Shown here: positions 1 through 10,112 of the stretch, in pieces
Layout: each line of letters starts with the position of its first letter
How positions within the stretch are numbered: the stretch's first letter is position 1
Source of the DNA: Alphaproteobacteria bacterium
Lineage (GTDB): Bacteria > Pseudomonadota > Alphaproteobacteria > Rhizobiales > Hyphomicrobiaceae
DNA: 64,000 bases
Assembly: GCA_018830445.1 (NCBI GenBank)
Contig: JAHJSN010000045.1
Span: 1-64,000 of the forward strand
Reading direction: 5' to 3'
Program-made: the position numbers and the translations under genes
Notes under the pieces: generated by a model
What the model was told of the DNA's origin: nothing
Databases searched by the model: none
The model's input: the letters and a program-made list of their open reading frames with translations, nothing else

Positions 1-237
1 CGAGGCAGGCACACGGCGATGCGCCAAAGCTATCCCTAAAGGGATTGCCGAATCCGGTGCAATCGGCCGGGCGAATCTGCGCCATGCCGGGCGGCGGATT
101 GAAACATTATGTGATTGAAAATGCTTCGTAAAACAAGCGTTGCGTCTGGAACAAAGCACGAACTTGTGGTAGGTTTTGGATACTGAGATCAGCGCTGAAA
201 CATCTCAGGCTTGGCACCCTTTTTCGGAGTTTGCGTC

Positions 238-1158
238 ATGCCCGCCGAAAGCGCGAAATCACGCCCCAATATCTATGAGACCATCACGGCGAAGATCATC
301 GCCGCCATCGAAGGAAACCCCGGAGAACCCGTGCTGCCCTGGCAGCGCGGCGGGCTCACCCCGGTACTGCCGACCAACGCGGCGACCGGCAACGCCTATC
401 GCGGCGTCAACATCCTGTCGCTGTGGGTCACCGCCCTGGAGCACGGCTACGAAAGCGGCCTCTTTGCCACCTACAAGCAGTGGTCGGCCCTTGGGGCGCA
501 GGTCAGGAAGGGCGAGAGCGCCGCGCCCATCGTGTTCTACCGCGAGCTTGAGAAGGCCAAGGACGGCGCCGATCCCGCCGACCCGGACGCGACCGAGACC
601 ATCCGCATGGCACGCGGCTACTGGGTGTTCGCCGCCGAGCAGGTGGACGGATACGTCCTTCCCGGCGCCCTGCCGCCCGACCCCATCGACCGCATCGCGG
701 CGGCCGACGCCTATGTCGCCGCGACCCGCGCCCGCGTCGTGATCGGCGGCGCCAGGGCCTGCTACCGCCCCTCGACCGACACCATCCGCATGCCCGACGA
801 GGCCCGGTTTTTCGGCACCGATGGCCGCTCGCGATTGGAGGCCTTCTACGGCACGCTGGCACACGAGCTCGTCCACTGGACGGCACCGGAAACCCGCTGC
901 GCGCGCGAGCTTGGCGCCCGCTTCGGCGACGACAGGTACTGCGCCGAGGAAGTCATTGCCGAGACCGGCGCCGCGTTCCTGTGCGCCCGGCTCGGCATCG
1001 CCGCCGAGCCCCATCCCGATCACGCCCGCTACATCGGCCATTGGCTGACCGTGATGAAGGCCGACAGCCGCGCCGTGTTCACGGCAGCGGCCAAGGCGCA
1101 AGAGGCCGTGACCTACCTCGACGGCTTGCAACAGCACGCCCGCCAGCTGGCCGCCTGA
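238..1158 (+). CDS. ardC: ArdC-like antirestriction / ssDNA-binding protein
   Basis: The 306-residue protein has the ArdC layout: an N-terminal ssDNA-binding domain (DUF1738, about residues 5-130) and a C-terminal zincin metallopeptidase-like domain with HELVH at about residues 209-213, followed by a glutamate-rich helix (EEVIAE) that can supply the third metal ligand. ArdC proteins protect incoming conjugative DNA from restriction in the new host. I chose ATG 238 rather than the upstream TTG at 211 because a GGAG lies about ten bases before it. It sits next to a ParB-like gene in the part of the element expected to be expressed early after transfer. Family assignment is firm; the antirestriction activity is inferred from the family. 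Confidence 0.88.
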   Translation: MPAESAKSRPNIYETITAKIIAAIEGNPGEPVLPWQRGGLTPVLPTNAATGNAYRGVNILSLWVTALEHGYESGLFATYKQWSALGAQVRKGESAAPIVFYRELEKAKDGADPADPDATETIRMARGYWVFAAEQVDGYVLPGALPPDPIDRIAAADAYVAATRARVVIGGARACYRPSTDTIRMPDEARFFGTDGRSRLEAFYGTLAHELVHWTAPETRCARELGARFGDDRYCAEEVIAETGAAFLCARLGIAAEPHPDHARYIGHWLTVMKADSRAVFTAAAKAQEAVTYLDGLQQHARQLAA

Positions 1159-1245
1159 ACGCGCGAAGCGCCCGCGCGCGCAAGGAACGCGCGCGGGTCC
1201 GCGAACCCGATCCCCCGATACCCGATACATGACCGGAGAACACCC

Positions 1246-2940
1246 ATGCCCGCCACCCTGCGCCACATCCCGCTCGATGCCCTCAAGGTCTCCCGCCTCA
1301 ACGTCCGCAAGCATGGCGCCAAGGACGTGGCGAGCCTCGCCTCCTCGATCGCCGCGCTCGGCCTCCTGCAACCGCTGCTCGTCCGCGAGACTGGCAACGG
1401 CTACGAAGTCGTCGCCGGACAGCGCCGCTACCTCGCCGCACGAGCGTTGCGCCAGGACGGCCACGACGCCGCCGATCCCGTCCCCTGCGTCTTGCTCGCG
1501 GCAGGCGATGACGCGGCAGCCATCGAGGCCTCGCTCGCCGAGAACATCGAGCGCTTGCCGATGGACGAGATGGACCAGCACGAGGCCTTCCTGGCGCTGC
1601 GGCGCAAGGGCCTCGCCGTCGCCGACATCGCCGCGCACTTCGCCATCTCGGAGCGCATCGTCGAGCGGCGCTTGGCGCTCGCCAACCTCATCCCCGACAT
1701 CCGCCGCCTCTACCGTCAGGGCGAGATCGACGCGCGCACCCTCCATCTCCTGACGCTCGCCACCAAGGAGCGCCAGCGCGCCTGGGTCCGCCTCGCGACC
1801 GATCCGGACGAGACGCCGCCGCCCTTCTGGCAGCTGAAAGCGTGGCTGCTTGGCGGCGCCGAGATCAGCACCAAGGCCGCCCTGTTCGATGAGGCCGCCT
1901 ACACCGGCGCCATTGCCACCGACCTGTTCGGTGAGGATCGCTACTTCACCGGCGCCGATGAATTCTGGCACCTCCAGAATGGTGCAATCGCCGAGATTCA
2001 GGACAAGCTCGCCGCGTCTGGCTGGCGCGAGGTCGCCGTCATCCCGCCGAGCGAGCGGTTCGCGTCCTGGGACTTTGAGCCCGCCTCGAAAGCCAAGGGC
2101 GGCGCGGTCATCATCGAGGTCGGCGCCGATGGCCACGTGACGGTGCACAAGGGCCTCAAGCCGCGCGGGCGGTCGGCCGCATCGCGGCGGCAGGCGAGCG
2201 CTGATGGCGATGCGCCCGAGCCCGAGACGCGCGAGCGGCCGGAATTGAGCGCGCCGCTTGCCAACGTCGTCGATATCCTCCGCCACGGCGCGGTGCGCCT
2301 CGCCCTCGCCGACGCGCCCGGGATCGCCCTCAGGCTGGTGCTCGCGCATATGCTCGGCGGTTCGCAGCTGTGGACGGTCACGGCCGAGCCGCAAACACCC
2401 GCCAGCGAGGCCATCGCCACGTGGCGCGACGGCCTGCCCACGAACACCGCGTTCGCCGAGCGCAAAGCACGGGCGCTGGCAACGCTCGGCCGCGAGGACG
2501 AGGCGCTCGTCTTGCCCGACGCCATCGGGGCGCGCACGGTGGACATCCTGGCCACGCTCATGAGCCTGCCGGACGACGACGTGCTGGCGCTGCTCGCCGT
2601 CACCATGGCCGAGACGCTCGCCATGGGCACGGAGCTGATCGACACGGTGGGCGCGGCGCTCGCCGTCGAAGTCGGCACCCACTGGCAGCCCGACGATCTG
2701 TTCTTCGAGGTGTGTCGCGACCGCGAAGCCATCGGCGCCATGATCGCCGAGGTGATCGGCGATACGGCGGCCCGCAGCTATCTGACCGAGACCGGCGCGA
2801 AGAAAAAGGCGATCATCCGCATGGCACTCGACGGAAACGGCCGCACGAAGGTCGACGGCTGGCTGCCGCGCTACGTGCGCTTCCCGATGGCCGGGTATAC
2901 CTCGCGGCCGATGCTGGCACGCGAGCGCGCGGCGGCGTGA
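1246..2940 (+). CDS. ParB/RepB/Spo0J-type partition protein of the element
   Basis: The 564-residue protein starts with a ParB N-terminal domain (LRHIPLDALKVSRLNVRK, then a GQRRYLAAR-like box around residues 65-72) and a KorB/ParB helix-turn-helix region (about residues 100-170). The long C-terminal half is not one I recognise. No parA is adjacent, so this is the solitary large ParB-like protein often carried by alphaproteobacterial ICEs and plasmids. It may stabilise the excised circle or act as a regulator. The start has a GGAG eleven bases upstream. It follows ardC by 87 bases and is closed by a terminator hairpin. Confidence 0.82.
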   Translation: MPATLRHIPLDALKVSRLNVRKHGAKDVASLASSIAALGLLQPLLVRETGNGYEVVAGQRRYLAARALRQDGHDAADPVPCVLLAAGDDAAAIEASLAENIERLPMDEMDQHEAFLALRRKGLAVADIAAHFAISERIVERRLALANLIPDIRRLYRQGEIDARTLHLLTLATKERQRAWVRLATDPDETPPPFWQLKAWLLGGAEISTKAALFDEAAYTGAIATDLFGEDRYFTGADEFWHLQNGAIAEIQDKLAASGWREVAVIPPSERFASWDFEPASKAKGGAVIIEVGADGHVTVHKGLKPRGRSAASRRQASADGDAPEPETRERPELSAPLANVVDILRHGAVRLALADAPGIALRLVLAHMLGGSQLWTVTAEPQTPASEAIATWRDGLPTNTAFAERKARALATLGREDEALVLPDAIGARTVDILATLMSLPDDDVLALLAVTMAETLAMGTELIDTVGAALAVEVGTHWQPDDLFFEVCRDREAIGAMIAEVIGDTAARSYLTETGAKKKAIIRMALDGNGRTKVDGWLPRYVRFPMAGYTSRPMLARERAAA

Positions 2941-2960
2941 AGGAGGGGGCGGCATCGAGG

Positions 2961-2998
2961 CGGCGGGACGGCTGTTGGCCGGCCCGCCGTCTTTCTTT
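2961..2998 (+). terminator. Rho-independent terminator after the parB-like gene
   Basis: A GC-rich hairpin (arms at 2961-2972 and 2978-2989, one internal mismatch, five-base loop) is followed by a T-rich run (2990-2998). It lies about 20 bases after the parB-like stop codon and before the oppositely oriented SPW gene. Confidence 0.6.
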
Positions 2999-3132
2999 GG
3001 ACAGGTCCGGACAGCAGTGTGCGACGACCGGGAGAAGCCGTCACTGCGCAGCCCAATTATTTTGGACTACGACTAATTCGGAGAAGGACGGCGGCGGCGC
3101 GCGCAGCCGCCACCCCACACTCGTAAATCGCT

Positions 3133-3504
3133 TTAGGCTCCCACAGCCGGATGCATTTTCGTCTGGGGTTTGTGCAGGCTGCAGACAACCAACACCGCCG
3201 CGCCATTGGCCCAGTAGTAAAGGGCATCGAGACCTTCGAAGCCCAATACGATCGGCGCGGCGATGAACACGACGCCGACAAGAAAATCGACGGCCAGATG
3301 GAACCAGTACGGCAGGACGCGGATGACGCCCGGGTCGTGGTCCGTGAACACCGTCAGGATCAGGGCTGCTACACCGGTCCCGACCGCGAGCCATTTTGCC
3401 AGCGGGTTGGACATGCCGAGCCCGAGCATGAACGGCAACGCCATGAGGCTCAGCGCAACCGGATAGTCCAGGTAGGCATGCATGGTTCTGGTGACGAAGC
3501 GCAT
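3133..3504 (-). CDS. SPW repeat family small integral membrane protein
   Basis: The 123-residue protein has about four hydrophobic helices and two copies of an SPW-like pattern (YLDYPVALSLMALPF near the N-terminus, YWFHLAVDFLVGVVF in the second half). The function of this family is unknown. The start has GGAGAAA upstream on the minus strand. It is the downstream gene of a minus-strand pair with the YHS protein (66-base gap), within a five-gene cargo island of the conjugative element. Confidence 0.65.
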   Translation of the reverse strand: MRFVTRTMHAYLDYPVALSLMALPFMLGLGMSNPLAKWLAVGTGVAALILTVFTDHDPGVIRVLPYWFHLAVDFLVGVVFIAAPIVLGFEGLDALYYWANGAAVLVVCSLHKPQTKMHPAVGA

Positions 3505-3569
3505 CGGATTTCTCCATCAATTTGCCCGACGGCCGCGCCGCAAGTCCGGCGCAGCCGCAGGGTTATGCT

Positions 3570-4079
3570 TCAGTTGATCTCTGAGGGCTGCTTGTCCTTG
3601 AGGCCCGGCCAGTTCGCCTCGGCCTTCTTGATCGCGCCGGGCACATCCTTCAGCCAGGCCTGCTGAATGCCTTTGTCGAGGTTGAGGTAGAGCTTGCCGT
3701 CGACGACCTTCCAGAAGTTTGGATCGCCGTCGAACTTGGCGCCGACCGAGACGCCGTAAGCGCAGTAGCCGCCGTAAGCCGGCTCGTACTTGGCGGGATT
3801 GGCCTTGAAGGTGTCGAGATTGGCCTTGCTGGCGAAGCGATACGTTGCCTCTCTGTGAACAGTGGCGAACTCGGCTGTTCCGCGAACGGGCTTGCCTTGC
3901 GTCTGATAGGCAACGACGTCGTAGCCATGAACGGCGAGGCCTGGGGCGGGCTTGCCGTCCGCCAGCACAAGTCCGGCTGTCGTGTTGACGTCCGGGCCGG
4001 CATGAGCGGGGGCGACCGCTCCTCCGAAGATGGCGCTCGACACGGCGAGAGCCGCAAGCAGGGCTTTCATCTTGGTCAT
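3570..4079 (-). CDS. Exported YHS domain protein
   Basis: The 169-residue protein has a clear signal peptide ending in AHA (about residue 27). It is followed by a domain with GYDVVAYQTQGKPVRG, an ATYRFASKANLDTF segment and a YGGYCAYGVSVG segment. This is the YHS-like arrangement of small periplasmic proteins whose ligand is usually unknown and may be a metal or heme-like cofactor. The ATG is preceded by AGGAG. The gene is co-oriented with the SPW gene and with the AhpD-like gene upstream, and could belong to the LysR-controlled unit. Confidence 0.72.
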   Translation of the reverse strand: MTKMKALLAALAVSSAIFGGAVAPAHAGPDVNTTAGLVLADGKPAPGLAVHGYDVVAYQTQGKPVRGTAEFATVHREATYRFASKANLDTFKANPAKYEPAYGGYCAYGVSVGAKFDGDPNFWKVVDGKLYLNLDKGIQQAWLKDVPGAIKKAEANWPGLKDKQPSEIN

Positions 4080-4207
4080 GTTCGTTCTCCTAGTCTGAAG
4101 GACTCATTGCGGTTGAAGATCCGCATCCGATCCTGACTCCGGCTGCGGTCGATCATTCCTGCGGCAGCGTCCGAATAGTCAGGACAGACGCTCCGCCGAC
4201 CCGTTAG

Positions 4208-4759
4208 TCACGCTGCTTTGCGCGGCGTCACGGCGGGGAAGTCGATTTCGGTCAGGGCAACCTCGTTGACGTAGTTCGTCAGCGTGTTGAGAGCGACGTG
4301 CACGACGATCTCGACAAGTTCCGCGTCGTCGAAACCGGCTGCCTTGACGGCAGCAACATCAGCGTCGCTGACATGTCCGCGTTCGCGCACGACTGCTGAG
4401 GCGAAGCGCACGGCGGCTTCGGCCTTGGGATCGTTGGACGATCCGTTCCGGTTGGCGGTCAATTCCGCGTCGTCCAGCTTGGCGACGTGCCGCGCGAGAT
4501 AGGAGTGTGCGGACAGGCAGTAGCTGCACCCGTTGATCTCCGCGACGGCAAGCGCAATGCGTTCGTGAGTCTTGGGATCGAGGCTTCCCTTCGAAAGAGC
4601 CGCCGAGATTGCGAAATACCCTTGAAGCGCGGCAGGGCTGTTGGCGATCACCCTGAAAAGGTTGGGCACCGAGCCGAGCTTTTTCTTGGCAGCTTCGAGC
4701 GATGGTCTGGCCGCCTCCGGGGCGTCGGCGATCGAGGGGATGGTGTTGATCCGGGTCAT
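4208..4759 (-). CDS. Carboxymuconolactone decarboxylase / AhpD-like peroxidase-related protein
   Basis: The 183-residue protein contains the AhpD-type redox motif E-x3-C-x2-C-x3-H (E74, C78, C81, H85, in the segment EINGCSYCLSAH). This is typical of the peroxidase-related branch that reduces hydroperoxides through a Cys pair rather than acting on carboxymuconolactone. I start at ATG 4759, which has GGAGAGG upstream; a longer frame to 4960 runs through the intergenic region and across the LysR start. The gene is divergent from a LysR regulator 126 bases away, which suggests direct control. Confidence 0.82.
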   Translation of the reverse strand: MTRINTIPSIADAPEAARPSLEAAKKKLGSVPNLFRVIANSPAALQGYFAISAALSKGSLDPKTHERIALAVAEINGCSYCLSAHSYLARHVAKLDDAELTANRNGSSNDPKAEAAVRFASAVVRERGHVSDADVAAVKAAGFDDAELVEIVVHVALNTLTNYVNEVALTEIDFPAVTPRKAA

Positions 4760-4864
4760 GGGGCTTGCCTCTCCGAATGGCTTGAAACGCGGCCTGACTG
4801 GCCAGTGCCCCTTCAATGAACTATTCCAAGATCGCCCACTATTCTGTAAAGTTGAGAACCATTG

Positions 4865-4878
4865 TTCCATTTTTGGAA
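4865..4878. promoter_or_regulatory. Inverted repeat in the LysR/AhpD-like divergent promoter
   Basis: TTCCA and TGGAA separated by four T residues form a perfect 5-bp-arm inverted repeat seven bases before the LysR start codon. A second TTCCA occurs at 4824. LysR proteins bind interrupted dyads in the intergenic region they share with their target, so this is a plausible autoregulatory site. The repeat is seen; binding is inferred. Confidence 0.35.
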
Positions 4879-4885
4879 GGCCAGG

Positions 4886-5788
4886 ATGGATCGTCTCGAA
4901 GCCATGTCGGCGTTCGTCGCCGTCGTCGAAGCTGGAGGCTTCTCCGCTGCCGCGCGGCACCTGCGCACGCCGTTGGCCACCGTGAGCCGGCGGGTGTCAG
5001 AGCTCGAAGGTCACCTCCGTGTGCAACTGCTTGTGCGAACGACTCGTTCGGTCGCCCTCACCGAAACCGGCCAGCGGTACTTCGAGACCGCGCGACGGCT
5101 GCTGGAAGAACTGGGAGAAGCAGAACGACTGGTGACCGGCGAATACACCTCGCCGCGCGGGACGTTGAGCGTGGCTGCGCCCGTAAGTCTCGGGCGGATC
5201 TACCTCGCTCCGATCATCACCGAATTCCTGCTGGCCTATCCCGAGGTCGATGTCGCGCTTCAATTGGGTGACGAGGTGATCAACCTTGCCGACGAGGGCA
5301 TCGACATTGCGCTGCGTGTCAGCAATCTGCCCGACAGCAGCCTCAAGGCGATCCACGTGGGCGAAATCCGGCGGGTCGTCTGTGCCAGCGCAGCATATCT
5401 CAAGGGTGTAAGTCCCGTCTCCTCACCCGACGACCTGCGCCGTCATGTTTGCATCACGTTCACTTCACTCGAGTCGGCGCATGAATGGTCTTTCCAGGTT
5501 GGCAAAACCGTAAAGCGCATTCCGGTGCGCTCACGTCTGTCAGCGAGTGCGGCCGACGCGGCGGCCGACGCCGCCGCTGCGGGGCTCGGTGTCACACGAC
5601 TTCTCTGCTATCAGGCGCTACCCGCGATCCGGGCGAAGAAGCTGAAGCTGATCCTGCGCGACTTCGAGCCCTCGCCGACACCGGTCAGCTTCGTCTATCG
5701 AGCCGGGCGGTCCATGCCGCAGAAGTTGAGAGCCTTCATCGACTTTGTGATTCCTCGGATGAAGTCTCGCCTTGTCTTCGATCCGTAG
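4886..5788 (+). CDS. LysR family transcriptional regulator
   Basis: The 300-residue protein has an N-terminal winged helix-turn-helix (residues 1-60, MDRLEAMSAFVAVVEAGGFS, then AARHLRTPLATVSRRVSELE) and a C-terminal periplasmic-binding-protein-like effector domain. It resembles the CrgA/DsdC-like LysR branch that often controls a divergent oxidoreductase. The ATG at 4886 has GGAAGGCCAGG upstream. Its divergent neighbour is the AhpD-like gene, the likely target. The effector cannot be told from the sequence. Confidence 0.85.
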   Translation: MDRLEAMSAFVAVVEAGGFSAAARHLRTPLATVSRRVSELEGHLRVQLLVRTTRSVALTETGQRYFETARRLLEELGEAERLVTGEYTSPRGTLSVAAPVSLGRIYLAPIITEFLLAYPEVDVALQLGDEVINLADEGIDIALRVSNLPDSSLKAIHVGEIRRVVCASAAYLKGVSPVSSPDDLRRHVCITFTSLESAHEWSFQVGKTVKRIPVRSRLSASAADAAADAAAAGLGVTRLLCYQALPAIRAKKLKLILRDFEPSPTPVSFVYRAGRSMPQKLRAFIDFVIPRMKSRLVFDP

Positions 5789-5808
5789 CGAGCTTGGATA
5801 TCGATACA

Positions 5809-6288
5809 ATGTACAACTCGGGAGACGGAATAGCCTTTGGCCAGTTGCGGGACATCCCGCGCGAGGAGATCATTGCGCACATGTCCGACCCTCGTGTCAG
5901 AAAGCACATGCCTCTGCTCAAATTCGAATTGAATAGCGAAACGCTTTCAGAGTTCCTTGCGACGAAGGAAGCGTACTGGCGCCGCGACGGCCTTGGGCAC
6001 TGGGCGATCCTCTTTAAAGGTACCTATGCCGGTTGGGGCGGGTTTCAAAAGGAGGGAGTTGAGTGGGATTTCGGATTGGTGCTCAAGCCCGAGTTTTTCG
6101 GGCTGGGTGTACGGATTACTCAGAAAGCACTGATGGTCGCCCGAGCTGACCCGAGAATTCCGTTCGTGACATTCCTTGTGCCTCCGTCACGCAAGAACCT
6201 CAGAGCGCTCGTCCGACTCGGTGCCCAGTTCACTGGCGAAGTCGATCACGGCGGCGCTCGGTTTCTAAAGTTTCGCCTTGAGACTTGA
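5809..6288 (+). CDS. GNAT family N-acetyltransferase
   Basis: The 159-residue protein resembles the GNAT fold of small-molecule acetyltransferases: HMSDPRVRKHMP near the N-terminus, a central strand with HWAILFKGTYAGWGGF, and FGLVLKPEFFGLGVRITQKA, which corresponds to the acetyl-CoA region. The last segment lacks a perfect Q/R-x-x-G-x-G/A signature, so activity is uncertain. ATG 5809 lies 20 bases after the LysR stop codon. A longer frame from 5485 only overlaps the LysR gene. It is the last gene of the cargo island. The substrate is unknown. Confidence 0.6.
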   Translation: MYNSGDGIAFGQLRDIPREEIIAHMSDPRVRKHMPLLKFELNSETLSEFLATKEAYWRRDGLGHWAILFKGTYAGWGGFQKEGVEWDFGLVLKPEFFGLGVRITQKALMVARADPRIPFVTFLVPPSRKNLRALVRLGAQFTGEVDHGGARFLKFRLET

Positions 6289-6569
6289 AGGGCCGCTGCG
6301 GTCATGAGCCCCCTGAAACCGGGTGGACCAGAAGAACGTTGCCTCCGAGTTGGCCATGGCGACAATTGTATCAGTCCGCTTCATTTTCTCTGAACCCTTC
6401 GCGCCAGCTTGTGAGCTTTGTGCGGCCTCTCCCTTGGGCAGGTCACAGTTGACCTACTCCCACTACACCCCGCTACACGCCATTCACCGCGATCCCGCGT
6501 TCCCTGGCGGCGGCCGCACCGGCATCCTGATCCCGCATCTTGTCGCAACCGCGCGAGAGGGGATCAGCA

Positions 6570-8552
6570 ATGCCGAACGCCCGTCAACTCCTGTTCCAGG
6601 CCGGCCTGTCGGCCACGCTCGCGATCGCGGCACTGTGGGCCGCCACCCAGTGGGCCGCAGCCGAGCTCGGGCATCAGCCCGCCCTCGGGCCGGCCTGGAC
6701 GACGGTGCTCGGCCTGCCCCTCTACGCGCCGTGGAAGATCTTCCCCTGGTGGCTCACGTTCGAGGCCCAGGCGCCGGAGGTCTTCAACCGCGCCGGGATG
6801 CTCGCGGCGCTCGGCGGTATCCTGCCGGCGCTCATCGCGATCGGGGGAGCCGTCCAGCGGGCCGGGTCGAAGGCGCAGGCCACGACCTATGGCTCGGCCC
6901 GCTGGGCGGAGTTTTCCGACATCAAGGCCGCCGGGCTCTTTGATGAGCAGGGCATTGTTCTTGGCCTCTATGACGAGCGCTATCTGCGCCACGATGGGCC
7001 AGAACACGTGCTCGCCGTCGCCCCGACGCGCTCGGGCAAAGGTGTCGGCCTCGTCGTGCCGACGCTGCTCACTTGGCCCGGGTCGGCGATCATCCACGAC
7101 ATCAAGGGCGAGAACTGGGAACTGACCGCCGGGTGGCGGGCGCGGTTCTCGCACTGCCTGCTGTTCGATCCGACGAAGCCAGACTCGTCAAAACCTGGCT
7201 CGTCGCGGTTCAATCCGCTCCTCGAGGTGCGGCGCGGCACGCACGAGGTTCGCGACGTGCAGAACATCGCCGATATCCTCGTCGATCCGGACGGCGCGCG
7301 CGAGCGGCGCGACCACTGGGAGAAAACCGCGCACGCCCTGCTGACCGGGGCCATCCTGCACGTGCTCTATGCGGAGGAGGAGAAGGCGCTCAACCGCGTC
7401 GCGACCTTCCTTGCCGATCCAGGCCGCTCGATCGAGCGCACGCTGCGCATCATGCTGACGACGAACCACGTCGGCAGCGCCGAAGCGCCCGAACCCCATC
7501 CGGTGGTGGCCTCGATCGCACGCGAGCTTCTCAACAAGAGCGAGAACGAACGCTCCGGCGTCGTCTCGACCGCCATGAGCCTGCTCGGGCTCTATCGCGA
7601 TCCGATCATCGCCGCCAAAACGGCTGCGTCCGACTGGAGGATTGCCGACCTCATCGACGGCGAGCGGCCGGTCTCGCTCTATCTCGTCGTGCCACCGTCC
7701 GACATCTCGCGAACCCGGCCGCTGGTGCGCCTGATCCTCAACCAGATCGCCCGGCGGCTGACCGAGTCGCTGCCGACGCGGGACCGAATGCAGAGGGATC
7801 GCGATCTGTTGCTCATGCTGGACGAGTTGCCCGCTCTCGGGCGGCTCGAGTTCTTCGAGACCTCGCTCGCTTTCCTCGCCGGCTATGGCGTGCGCTGCAT
7901 GCTGATCGCGCAATCCTTGAACCAGATCGAGAAGGCCTACGGGACCAACAACGCGATCCTCGACAACTGTCACGTCCGCGTCGCCTTCGCGCCGAACGAC
8001 GAGCGCACGGCCAAGCGCCTGTCGGATGCGCTCGGCACCACGACGGAGCTCAGAGCCCAGCGGAACTTGGCCGGGCACCGGCTTGCGCCGTGGCTGTCGC
8101 GCCTCGCCGTTGCCGAGCAGGAGACGCCGCGCGCGCTTCTGACCCCCGGCGAGGCGATGCAGCTACCGCCCGACGAGGCCCTCGTGATGATCTCCGGCAC
8201 GCCGCCGATCCGCGCCCGGAAGCTGCGCTACTTCACGGACCACAATCTCGCAAAGCGCTGCCTGCCGCCTCCGACTCGCGCCTGTCCCGACCGCCCGGCC
8301 ACGCGGCCCGATGACTGGACCGGCGTCAAGCGCGCCGTCGACTACCGTCTGCAGTTGCCCTGGTCCGACCACGTGGCGAGCGGCAGGCGGCGGCGGGATC
8401 GCGCCGACGATCAAGAGTACATGCCGCTGCGCGACGATTGGGGCGACCTCGACTGGTCAGCCGACTTCGACGCCGATCCCGGCCGAGACACCGGCGCCGG
8501 CGGCGGTCCGGGTACCGGCCGCGACGCAAACGACGACATCTCCGGCATCTGA
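6570..8552 (+). CDS. traG: TraG/VirD4-type conjugation coupling ATPase
   Basis: The 660-residue protein links the relaxosome to the type IV channel. Two N-terminal membrane segments are followed by a P-loop (PTRSGKGVG at about residue 152) and a Walker B ([12 protein letters not shown] at about 412), with the TraG/VirD4 C-terminal domain ending in an acidic, Gly-rich tail. ATG 6570 has GAGAGGGG upstream. It is the first gene of the conjugation operon and is followed after eight bases by the CopG-type gene. The 280 bases before it contain no gene I can support; a relaxase gene must lie outside the window. Confidence 0.93.
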   Translation: MPNARQLLFQAGLSATLAIAALWAATQWAAAELGHQPALGPAWTTVLGLPLYAPWKIFPWWLTFEAQAPEVFNRAGMLAALGGILPALIAIGGAVQRAGSKAQATTYGSARWAEFSDIKAAGLFDEQGIVLGLYDERYLRHDGPEHVLAVAPTRSGKGVGLVVPTLLTWPGSAIIHDIKGENWELTAGWRARFSHCLLFDPTKPDSSKPGSSRFNPLLEVRRGTHEVRDVQNIADILVDPDGARERRDHWEKTAHALLTGAILHVLYAEEEKALNRVATFLADPGRSIERTLRIMLTTNHVGSAEAPEPHPVVASIARELLNKSENERSGVVSTAMSLLGLYRDPIIAAKTAASDWRIADLIDGERPVSLYLVVPPSDISRTRPLVRLILNQIARRLTESLPTRDRMQRDRDLLLMLDELPALGRLEFFETSLAFLAGYGVRCMLIAQSLNQIEKAYGTNNAILDNCHVRVAFAPNDERTAKRLSDALGTTTELRAQRNLAGHRLAPWLSRLAVAEQETPRALLTPGEAMQLPPDEALVMISGTPPIRARKLRYFTDHNLAKRCLPPPTRACPDRPATRPDDWTGVKRAVDYRLQLPWSDHVASGRRRRDRADDQEYMPLRDDWGDLDWSADFDADPGRDTGAGGGPGTGRDANDDISGI

Positions 8553-8560
8553 GGCGCACC

Positions 8561-9115
8561 ATGGCCAAGCATCGCATCAGCCTCTATCTCGACGACGGCA
8601 CGGTTAAGAACCTGAACCTTGCCGCCAACCGTCGCAAGGGCGCGAAATCGGCACTCGTCGAGGAGGCGCTCGACCAGTACCTCAATCCCGAGCGCCGCCG
8701 CATGCTCGACGAGGCGACGCTGCGTCGGATGGACCGGATGTCGTCGAGCCTCTCGACGGTCGGGCGCGACGTCGCCATCGCCACTGAGACGCTGTCGCTG
8801 TTTGTGCGCTACTTCCTGACCATCACGCCGCCCTTGCCGCAGTCCGAGCAGGATGCGGCGCGGGCGCTCGGCCGGCAGCGTTTCGAGGTGTTCGTCGCCC
8901 AGGTCGGGCGACGGCTGGCGTCCGATCACCGTCTCGTTTCCGAGGTGCTGGAAAGCATCGCCGCGCACAACCCCGATCTGTTCGCGACGGCCGCCGACGA
9001 CGAGCCGGGTCCCGTCGAGCCAAGTTCCGCCGAGCCTCAGGCTCCAGCGCCCGCCAGACCGGCGAACGGCCACAACGGCGCCGAGCCCGCAGAAGGCGAG
9101 GGCGGCCATGGCTGA
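8561..9115 (+). CDS. CopG / ribbon-helix-helix family protein of the conjugation locus
   Basis: The 184-residue protein starts with a ribbon-helix-helix pattern ([19 protein letters not shown], then a helix ending in [13 protein letters not shown], about residues 3-45). A helical region follows ([20 protein letters not shown]), and then a Pro/Ala-rich tail. Genes of this type lie between traG and trbB in many alphaproteobacterial ICEs and may act as relaxosome accessory proteins or operon regulators. The stop codon overlaps the trbB start by eight bases (translational coupling). The role is inferred from position. Confidence 0.78.
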   Translation: MAKHRISLYLDDGTVKNLNLAANRRKGAKSALVEEALDQYLNPERRRMLDEATLRRMDRMSSSLSTVGRDVAIATETLSLFVRYFLTITPPLPQSEQDAARALGRQRFEVFVAQVGRRLASDHRLVSEVLESIAAHNPDLFATAADDEPGPVEPSSAEPQAPAPARPANGHNGAEPAEGEGGHG

Positions 9116-10112
9116 TCTGTTCGCCTTCGCGGAACAATCCGAAAGCCGGCGCCGGCAGATGCTGCGCACCGCCTTCGGTCCCGCAATCGCCGCCGCGCTC
9201 GTCGACCCCGCCGTGATCGAGGTGATGGTCAACCCCGACGGCCGGCTGTGGCTCGACAAGCTCGGGGAGGGCCGCATCGATACCGGCGAGCGCATCGCCA
9301 CCGCCGAGGCCGAGCGCATCATCCGCCTCGTTGCCGCCCACGTGCGCCGTGAGGTCCACGACAAGGCGCCGATCGTCTCCGCCGAGTTGCCGGAAACCGG
9401 CGAGCGGTTCGAGGGCCTGATCCCGCCGGTTTCCGCGGCCCCCTGTTTTGCCATCCGCAAGCCCGCCGCCGTCGTCTTCGCGCTTGAGGATTACGTGGCC
9501 AAACGGGTCATGTCGCAGGCGCAGGCCGACGTGCTCAGCAGCGCAATCCGCGATCAGCGCAACATCGTGGTCGTCGGTGGCACGTCGTCGGGCAAGACCA
9601 CCCTCGTCAACGCGTTGCTCGCCGAGATCGCCCATCTCGGCGAGCGCGTTGTCATCCTGGAGGATACCCGCGAACTGCGCTGTGCCGCGCCCGATTGCGT
9701 ATCGCTGCGCACCCGGCCTGGCATCGTCTCGCTCGCCGATCTCGTGCGCTCGACTCTCCGGCTCAGGCCCGACCGCATCATCGTCGGCGAGGTGCGCGGG
9801 CCAGAGGCACTCGACATGTTGAAGGCATGGAACACCGGCCACCCCGGCGGCATCACGACGGTTCATGCCAACTCGCCCCTGATGGCGCTCTACCGGCTCG
9901 AGCAGCTGATCCAGGAGGCTGTCGTGACGGTACCGCGCGACCTCATCGCGCTCGCCATCGAGATCATCGTGTTCATCGATGGCCGCGGCAACGACCGGCG
10001 CATCGCCTCCATCCACGAAATCGACGGCCTCGACGACGGCGGCGATTACCGCCTGAAGCCGCTCGCCATCTCGCCGCTGCGCGTCATCGACACGACGGGA
10101 GGTGGCACATGA
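9108..10112 (+). CDS. trbB: TrbB, VirB11-like secretion ATPase
   Basis: The 334-residue hexameric P-loop ATPase powers pilus assembly and substrate transfer at the inner face of the cytoplasmic membrane. The Walker [17 protein letters not shown] lies at about residues 156-170, and the [11 protein letters not shown]sp box follows about 15-20 residues later. The VirB11 [11 protein letters not shown] segment lies near residue 245. The ATG overlaps the CopG-type stop, and its own stop overlaps trbC (ATGA), as expected in a compact trb operon. Confidence 0.95.
   Translation: MADLFAFAEQSESRRRQMLRTAFGPAIAAALVDPAVIEVMVNPDGRLWLDKLGEGRIDTGERIATAEAERIIRLVAAHVRREVHDKAPIVSAELPETGERFEGLIPPVSAAPCFAIRKPAAVVFALEDYVAKRVMSQAQADVLSSAIRDQRNIVVVGGTSSGKTTLVNALLAEIAHLGERVVILEDTRELRCAAPDCVSLRTRPGIVSLADLVRSTLRLRPDRIIVGEVRGPEALDMLKAWNTGHPGGITTVHANSPLMALYRLEQLIQEAVVTVPRDLIALAIEIIVFIDGRGNDRRIASIHEIDGLDDGGDYRLKPLAISPLRVIDTTGGGT

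Noticed and set aside
259..2955. 898-residue minus-strand open frame across ardC and parB
   Set aside because: It is the shadow of two well-supported plus-strand genes, with a composition unlike a real protein.
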